In this document: positions 57,723 to 64,000 of the stretch, one piece after another
Layout: the number at the start of each line of letters is the position of its first letter
Position numbering within the stretch: the first letter of the stretch is position 1
From: Ampelocalamus luodianensis
Lineage: Eukaryota > Streptophyta > Magnoliopsida > Poales > Poaceae
Assembly (NCBI GenBank): GCA_036346255.1
Contig: CM070633.1
Coordinates: forward strand, 11,532,001 to 11,596,000
Direction of reading: 5' to 3'
DNA: 64,000 nucleotides
Notes under the pieces: model-generated
The model's input: only the letters and a program-made list of their open reading frames with translations
Database searches by the model: none
Told to the model about the DNA's origin: nothing
Position numbers and translations under genes: made by a program

Positions 57723-58561
57723 CCGAGGTGGCGGAGGCCCGGAGATGCGGAGCAAGGCCACAGATCCAAGCCGGCGACGTAAGGCGACGGACGCGGCGGC
57801 CTTGGTGGCGGCACCTTCAGGGCGAGTGGGAGCCGACGGCGAGCGGGCTCGGGAGGAAGCAGCCGGAGAAGGCGTCCGTGATGGCCTGGCGGTGCCGGCT
57901 CGGCCTATTGTCGCTGCTCGCACGGGTGAGTGGATCCGGGTGCCGGCGGAGGCAACGGCCTGGCGATGAGTTGGAATTGGCTACGGCGCTGACGGCGGCA
58001 GCACCCCAAGCGGCGACGATGGCTCCCCTGAGTGGCAGCGTCATCCCGAAGCCGCCCCGAGATCGGATGGCAGCGGCGGTGGCGGGCAAGCCTCGGCGGC
58101 AGTGGGCGTTTGGATCTGCTGCACAACGAAGCCGATGCGAGCACACGGTCGCTGCGCAAGATGAAGGCGGAAGATTGGAACTGCTGCTGCTCTGGTGACC
58201 AGATGACTTGTTTTTGTCATGTACACACGATGCAAAGGATTGATCTGCTATATTTTTATATCGCTTCAAACCTTTGTGGCCTGACGGCGGCAGCCCTGAT
58301 GAACCCTAAAGATGATCGCGACAGGGAGGGAGAACAGACTAGATGTTCGACAAGAAACCCTAAAACTAGACCAATCTAGATAGGAAACCGGCACAAAGAC
58401 TCAACGATGCAATGACAATTCAACAACGCAAACTAAAAAGAAAAATTGCAAAGGCACAAATTGGTTTGGACGATGAACTAAACCTATATATTTTGTTGAT
58501 TTTCAGCTATGTGGACTGTATGAAAAAAATTCTCACCGATGAATGTAGCTCTGATACCACC
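57723..58561 (-). other. E leader with primer-binding site
   Basis: The first 475 bases are GC-rich, unlike the E2 leader; the remainder (from about 58200) matches it. GCTCTGATACCA at 58548-58559 is the tRNA-Met primer site on the minus strand, two bases before the LTR. Frames in the GC-rich part (57683-58198, 57817-58269) have Ala/Arg/Ser bias and no recognisable domain. Confidence 0.7.
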
Positions 58562-59419
58562 TGATGAACCACGGAGGTCCTGATTTTGCCCGATCTTTTG
58601 ATGAGAAGATAAGTTCGGTAGTAGTCGGCCAACTCTCAAGATCCTGGCTACGAACTCGCAAGGCCCGAAACCACGCAACCGTTGAACTGCTCGACAAGTC
58701 GTTATTAACCGTGCATGAATACCTGGATGACCTGACCACGAAGGTCGATTCCTGCATACACCGAAGAAGCACGCAAGAATAAGATAAAGCAATCTGAAAT
58801 TGCAAATGGGAATTGAAATATTTGAATTGAGTTGGGATTCTGAATAAGGATCTTAATTGGGTGGTCTAGTCGACACACGCAAAAGATAGAAGTTGCAACG
58901 AAGACAAGCTAAACATAAACAAAATCCAAGTAAAACTAGAGGGGTGCGGCCTCCTTATATACGGGAGGGGGAGCCACACATATCTAAGAGCTAAGGGGGC
59001 GGTACTATTTATAGGTACTGTTCATGTTAATAGTGCAGTCATGAATAGTATAGCCCAAGGGGGGTGGCCAAGGAGGTGGCCGGTCTAAATAGGTTACAAG
59101 GCCCAATTTGGGCCAAATAGGTGACACAGCATTGTTTTTTGATGATTGCGGTGCACACACAAGGAATTTGAAGGTGAGGCTAGATCCGTTTGAAAGAGGA
59201 CGAGATAAGATTTCAATCAAGTACTCACGGACCTCAAACGGAGTTCGTATACGAAAGTTATGACTGTTTGAAGTCAGGGCTGTCTCCGGAGGCCGAACTA
59301 GATCCCAGAACGTGTCCAACTTGAACTCTTGGTTGTCTTGAACACAAAGTGACATGAAAACCTTCCTTGTACCATGGCGTGGAGTAGCGCTTGTATTCGG
59401 AGGGTTGATGTCCTCATCA
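58562..59419 (-). repeat. E LTR, 5' side
   Basis: 858 bp, TGATGAACC...CCTCATCA, followed by GTAAT, the duplicate of 12617-12621. Confidence 0.92.
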
Positions 59420-59424
59420 GTAAT

Positions 59425-59830
59425 CGTAGGAGTACTTACGATTACGTGGTAGTCATAGGAAGACTTACGACTATGGGGGTGGTCGTAGAAAAACTTACGA
59501 TTACCTGATTGACTTCTCCCTTACTACTATAAGGGGTATACTCAAATAGTTGTGTGATGTCATATTCACCCATAATACTAAATTACAGATAAATAGTAAA
59601 ATGAGGATGATTAGATCCTCGTCATCTAGTGAAAATAACTTACTTGGGAAAGGAGTCATAGATGTTCTTACGACCACTAGGTGGTTGTGAGGTAAAGTTT
59701 GAAGGAATAGCTCTTCAACACGTGTTTCATTTGACTAGAAATATACTTGGTCAGGGAATTTTACCGAAAATCTCACAATTACATGGTAGCCGTAGAAAAT
59801 CTTACGACTACAAAGTAATCGTGGTTCGAT
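59425..59830. repeat. Palindromic GTCGTAG...CTTACGAC units in T0
   Basis: Short inverted units of about 20-25 bases, each GTCGTAG, a purine-rich spacer, then CTTACGAC with changes. I count five here, three at 12538-12611 before E, and four at 61137-61255 inside an intron of the T0 antisense gene. E inserted at the edge of one unit. Confidence 0.75.
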
Positions 59831-60026
59831 GATCGGAAGTAAAGCCTTTCCGAGTGGTATTTCTTTTGACCAGAAATATACTTGGCCAAGAAGGTAATTT
59901 TGCTTGAGGTGTGAAAGGAGCCCCGGTTTTCTCGAACAAGCAGATTTGAAAGGATCTGTCTGATAGAGCAATTCCCAAAGCGGTGGGAACCGTTGAGTTT
60001 CCACGACGTTTCATTTCAAGCACGAT
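59831..60026 (-). repeat. T0 LTR or adjacent sequence
   Basis: Presumed end of the T0 LTR and start of its interior. The boundary is not resolved. Minus-strand frames at 59735-60080 match no family I recognise. Confidence 0.35.
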
Positions 60027-60033
60027 TATAAAA
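60027..60033 (+). promoter_or_regulatory. TATA box of T0 antisense gene
   Basis: TATAAAA in CACGATTATAAAACTAACC, about 150 bases before the ATG at 60179. The T1 antisense gene has a TATA box in the same relative place. Confidence 0.5.
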
Positions 60034-60178
60034 CTAACCGCAGGGGTGACTCTAGGGTTCTTGCCTTTTCCCCAATTCACCCTGACTGTTCGTCAAGTTC
60101 TCGCCTCCGCCGTCGCCAGCAAAATCTATGTACTTTCTTGAAGCTTTTCCAAATCCAAATCTTCCTTTCGTGAGAAAA

Positions 60179-62029
60179 ATGGCCAGGATCATCTCTGAGT
60201 GGGCGGAATCGGAGTTGGATACGATGAAGATGAACGCATTGGTTGCTGCCGAGAAGGTCCCCGAGAAGGTACTCGTAAAGTGGATTTCAGTAGTTGGACA
60301 ACATTGGCCATCAGGGGAGGATGGGCAAATCCCTGTCTTCTAGGCGTACTGTGAGTGTGGCCTCCGATTGCCTGCTCACACTTGTGCTCGAGCACTTTGG
60401 GGTGGAATTAGTGAACCTTGGTCCTAATTCCATCACAATGTTAAGTGTATTCGTGTATTTATGTGAGGCGTATTTGGGAATTCCAGCGGACCTCGAGCTT
60501 TTCCAATATTATTACGGGATGGCTCGACAAGTCGGAATCGCTGGGAGTTGCGGTCTGAAGCTCCATGATGGGAAGTCAAAGGAGTACATTCAGAGGTTCA
60601 CCCGGTCTTCGTGGCCAGGGTGGAAGAAGAAGTGGTTCTACTGGGAAGTCACCAAGGAAGACAGCCTCTCGTTCATCGAAAATGCCGCCGAGGGGATTTC
60701 TTCCTGGGATTCGACTCCCGGAAATCTTGACCGGATCGCCCCCTATATTCAAGCTATCAAAGACTTAAAGGAGGGTGGGCTTACTGGATGGCATGTGGTG
60801 AAGGACTTCATCACACGTCGCATTAGTCCCCTGAAGAAACGAGTTCCTCCCATGTGGAGGTACTCGGGGAAAGAAGACCCGACCAGGGACTACAAGGAGG
60901 GTAAGTGAAATTCTCACTTTTGACTCTGGTCTTGGTTAATCCTGATTTGGTCTGTTGACTATGCTATCTGTCCGCACAGATCTTTCACAGGTGGAGATTG
61001 ACACCCGTGTCAAGCTCATCTGTGAGAAAAGTCCATCAAACGTGGCAGATCCTCAAATTCTTGCGGTTTTGACTGCAGAGGAAAAGGTGGAGCGTCTAAA
61101 GGTAATCAAAAATTGACTTCGTCTTTAGGCCTTTATGGTCGTAAAAAGATTTACGACTAGATGATTCGTCGTGGAAGAAACTTACGACTATAGTCTGGTC
61201 ATAAAAGAACTTACAACTAGCGAGTGATCGTAGAAAAACTTATGACCACTTTTTGTAATATTTTCTTTTTCTGATCTCAATAGAAAGTAGGCATGGAAGT
61301 CCGCCAACACAACGCGGAAGTCGCATTGGTGGTCATTGGGGCAACGGCGCAAGTGGAGCAGGCAAAAGCTCCTCCAACCAAAAGGTGTCGACTTGTAAAG
61401 GTCGTCGACAAGGGTGGTACGAGTTCAACTTCTCCTGCTCCCTTTGCTCAATTTGCTACAGACATGGCTGCTACGGTGAAGGAAAAGGCAGACGAGGCTG
61501 CCATAGCCCTTAAGCGTAAAGCCCCCAAGGCCAAGGTACCCTTCTATTATGACAACAAGACTTTCGCAGTTCTGCTTCTCGTGGCTTTATAAAGCAGCTA
61601 GAAAAGGAGAACTGGAAGAGCTTCATGTCTTTTGTGAAGGAAATTACTGCTCCAACAGAACCTGATGTTGAGGGGAGCAGTGCTCTTGAGGTGATCGAGA
61701 CAGATCTTGGCCACTCGGGGAGTCAGGAGGGTCATGAAGCGGTGACTCCCATTCCCCTAATTGAATCTCGACCAACTGTAGTCTAGAAGAAGTCGAAGAA
61801 ACCTTCCGTTGGGAAGGTTGCTTCCAAATTCCTGGTCCGGTCCAGGACACAGAGGTATGTAAAAAACAAAAGTGTAAGAACGGCTTTTACCCTTTGTTTT
61901 TCACGAGTTAACTTGCTCTCTGTTTTGTGATCTTAGATCGACTCCTTCATCCCCCATGGATGCTTCTACTGAGAAGCCCACTGCTACTTCTTTAGCAAAT
62001 GAGGGTGCGGCAGCGGTAGTGGCTGAAGT
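60179..62029 (+). pseudogene. T0 antisense gene, partial
   Basis: Plus-strand exons 60179-60900, 60980-61101, 61284-61854 and 61937-62029, with GTAAGT, GTAATC and GTATGT donors and AG acceptors; exons 1-2 and 2-3 join in frame. An alternative ATG lies at 60128. Exon 1 has the same gypsy-type transposon domain as T1 (LVLEHFGVELVNLGPNSI against a GVELAQLTPNSV stretch), then WKKKWFYWEV and a DLKEGGLTGWHVV stretch. Exon 3 is Lys/Ala-rich. Breaks: a TAG near 60343 with a frame change just after, another change near 61560, and a TAG near 61785. Chr-D cuts exon 4 at 62029. Role unknown. Confidence 0.65.
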
Positions 62030-64000
62030 TGTAACAGCCCTAACTTAGGGTTTGTATTTCAAATGTAAATTATGAGGAGAAATAAAAACTTTTGTTGTCT
62101 CATCAAATCATTTGGAAGTTTTCCAAATTTTCCCTAGCAATTTCCATTTTCTAGAAATTAAATTCTTGTGAATAGAAATTGTTGTCAGCAAATTCTTAGC
62201 TTTCAAACTTGTGATCATCTTTTGAAATTATTTTTCCTATCATCTTGATCATCCTATCTACCTCCCTGAATTATTTCACAATTTTTAGATTTTGTTTGTT
62301 ATTTCAAATGCCCAAGTCAAACCAGTTTAGAAATCTGGTCAAACCTCTGGACAGCAGCTTGTGAATTTTATTGGGAGAAATCTAGTGCATGAAAACTCCT
62401 GGAAAAATTTCACAAGGTTGTCCTCTGTCCCTAGTAGCTACCATAAAAATTTCGAAATTTTTGGAGCTCAGGAGCTACCTCTAAAAATTCCCAAAACCCT
62501 CTCTGTCTTTCTAATTCAAATCTGAAATCACTGTTCGTCGGGTTCAAACCCCACTTGGGCTCTAGTCCGACCGCACCAAATGGACTCGGTCGCACAGCCT
62601 AGCTGCACCGCGCGAGCCCGATGGCTATCAGCCATCCGATGGAGATCGCACGGTCCATATTGCGTGTCTCGTCGACCTGTCCGAATGCATACATTGATCT
62701 CGGCCGTCCATCTTAGATCCAACGGTCGACACCTTCTTGATCGAGTCAGACCAAATCGTGAACCACACTTAGTCCGTCTCGCACCGCTTCGTCGCCGTCA
62801 CTGACATGTGGGCCCTCCTTGTCAGTATCGCCCTCGTCTTCTCCGCGCTCGCCGAGTTCGCCGCAAAGTCGCATGCGTGCCACGCGGCTCGTCGCCGCCA
62901 CGTCGTGGGCGCGTGTCCTTCTCGAAGTGTCGCGGACCTTCATTACCTCACGCGATCACTCACATCTCGTTTTCCCGCTCTGTTGCTCCTCCGCCCACTT
63001 TCGGTTTGGCGGAGAAGAAGGAGAGGCGGCGCCACCACCTCGTTGCGCTTGTGCTTCCGCAACCTTCTCGCCGCCTTCCTTGTTCCTCGCGCATCCATTT
63101 TCCCATCCCGAGCTCGTGGCATCCGAAATCGTTGGAAGCCACTTCTTCGTCTTCAACTCGGTTCTTTGCGGCCCGCAAGCTCGTTTGTGTTCGGTGAGTC
63201 TCTAGCCTCGTCACTTGGTCCCTTAGGATCGCAGCGATGCGCCGAGTCTAACGGTGACTTCATTTTCATCTTTGGTGCATCATTGCGGGCGTGCGATCGA
63301 ATCTTCTCCAAGCTTGGCGATTCGCCGCCGCGGCGATTCCGGCCGCCTCGGACCACCTTCGTCGCCATCGTCTTATGCTTTCTGCTCGTGGGATCAAGGC
63401 GGAGCTGAGGCGCACTTTCCGGAGCCTTCTAGAAGCCTGTAGCGTCCTCGCCGTGGGAGCCGTGTCTTCTTCTCCACCTCCGGTCGTCGTGAGCTCAACT
63501 CCGGTGACCATCGGACCAGCGTCGCCACCTCGGGTTCGCGAAGTCTCTGTGAACCGAAGGTATCACTCACTCGTTTTGAAACTCAGCGGTTTGCGAGATC
63601 CCACCGCGCGCGCGCCGCCGCTCTGTCTGCGCGCCGTGAACCGCCGGTGATGTGTAAGTTTAGCTTGCGATCGTGTCTAGTTTGAGTCTCGACTTGTGGG
63701 CCTCATTTGGTTAATCACGTTTAGAATCTTTAATCCAACCGTTATGTTTTTGCTCTGAGTCGCTGCCATGTGGGTCCTTGCTGTCAGTTAGTGGGTGTGT
63801 AACTCTGGCGATACGTTTTCTCTGTTTGAAAACGTATTTCTCTGTGAGTATATGTTAGAAGTACACTTTGATAAGTCAAAGCGTATTCTCGAATACGCCA
63901 CGTCACCTTGTGAGCGATGCATTGCAGTCGGCACCTTTACTTTTGGGCCATTGTCGATGTCGGGGCTAGTTGGTTGTCGGTAGGAAAAGGTATTAATGCT
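62030..64000 (+). repeat. Chr-D LTR, runs off the window
   Basis: Starts TGTAACAGCCCTAAC and aligns along its length with the Chr-A 5' LTR start, including the GC-rich leader near 62530-63660. GAAGT at 62025-62029 may be its target duplication. Whether a full element, a solo LTR or a fragment follows cannot be told. Leader frames (62528-63650) are not supported as genes. Confidence 0.85.

Larger units (their letters stand above)
12622..59419 (-). mobile_element. E: non-autonomous LTR element, stretched by insertions
   Basis: Two LTRs of 858 bp each (12622-13479 and 58562-59419) bound one element flanked by GTAAT (12617-12621 and 59420-59424). Its own sequence is only 12622-13644, 35971-36504 and 57723-59419; the rest is Chr-A and T1. 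The minus orientation follows from a tRNA-Met primer site beside the right LTR and a polypurine tract beside the left LTR. No gag, protease, RT or integrase of its own remains. An accessory frame shared with E2 lies next to the left LTR. T1's insertion and a deletion at its right edge removed part of the interior. Confidence 0.85.

Overview
This window is repeat-dense plant DNA, almost certainly from a grass. It has nested Ty3/gypsy LTR retrotransposons with 4-5 kb LTRs, Tat-lineage elements with antisense spliced genes, chromodomain integrases, and primer-binding sites complementary to initiator tRNA-Met. I see no intact host gene, rRNA, tRNA gene or CRISPR array, and nothing bacterial. The species cannot be named from sequence alone.

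Layout. (1) 1-215 is the tail of a plus-strand gypsy integrase (G0). (2) 216-9578 is a minus-strand gypsy element, G1, with one LTR (216-1213), integrase, RNase H, RT, protease and gag, all broken. A 3.4 kb solo LTR, S1 (2777-6211, TSD TTTAC), sits in its RNase H. (3) 9579-12036 is an LTR-like segment with a TATA box, then an unrecognised two-exon gene-like fragment. (4) 12037 to the window end is one nested stack.

The stack. The outermost element is T0, a Tat-type element (12037-12621, resuming 59425-62029). Inside it is E, a non-autonomous element (12622-59419, TSD GTAAT, two 858 bp LTRs). Inside E are Chr-A (13650-35965, chromovirus, TSD TACAT) and T1 (36505-57722, Tat). Inside Chr-A is Chr-B (19879-32922, full-length chromovirus, TSD GGCAC). 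Inside T1 are C, a truncated chromovirus end with a 5 kb LTR (45242-50958), and E2, a second member of the E family (50959-55795). A further chromovirus LTR, Chr-D, enters T0 at 62030 and leaves the window. T0, T1, G1, E and E2 read on the minus strand; the chromoviruses read on the plus strand.

How the parts relate. E and E2 keep LTRs, tRNA-Met primer site and polypurine tract like those of G1. E2 keeps a gag. Neither has protease, RT or integrase; in that place they carry a different reading frame that matches between the two copies. They look like passengers of a G1-like autonomous family. T0 and T1 each carry, opposite to pol, a plus-strand multi-exon gene with its own TATA box. No complete gag-pol frame survives in any element. 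In parts of the chromovirus sequence the breaks cluster at CAG/CTG/CCG sites in a way that suggests base-calling or consensus error rather than decay alone.
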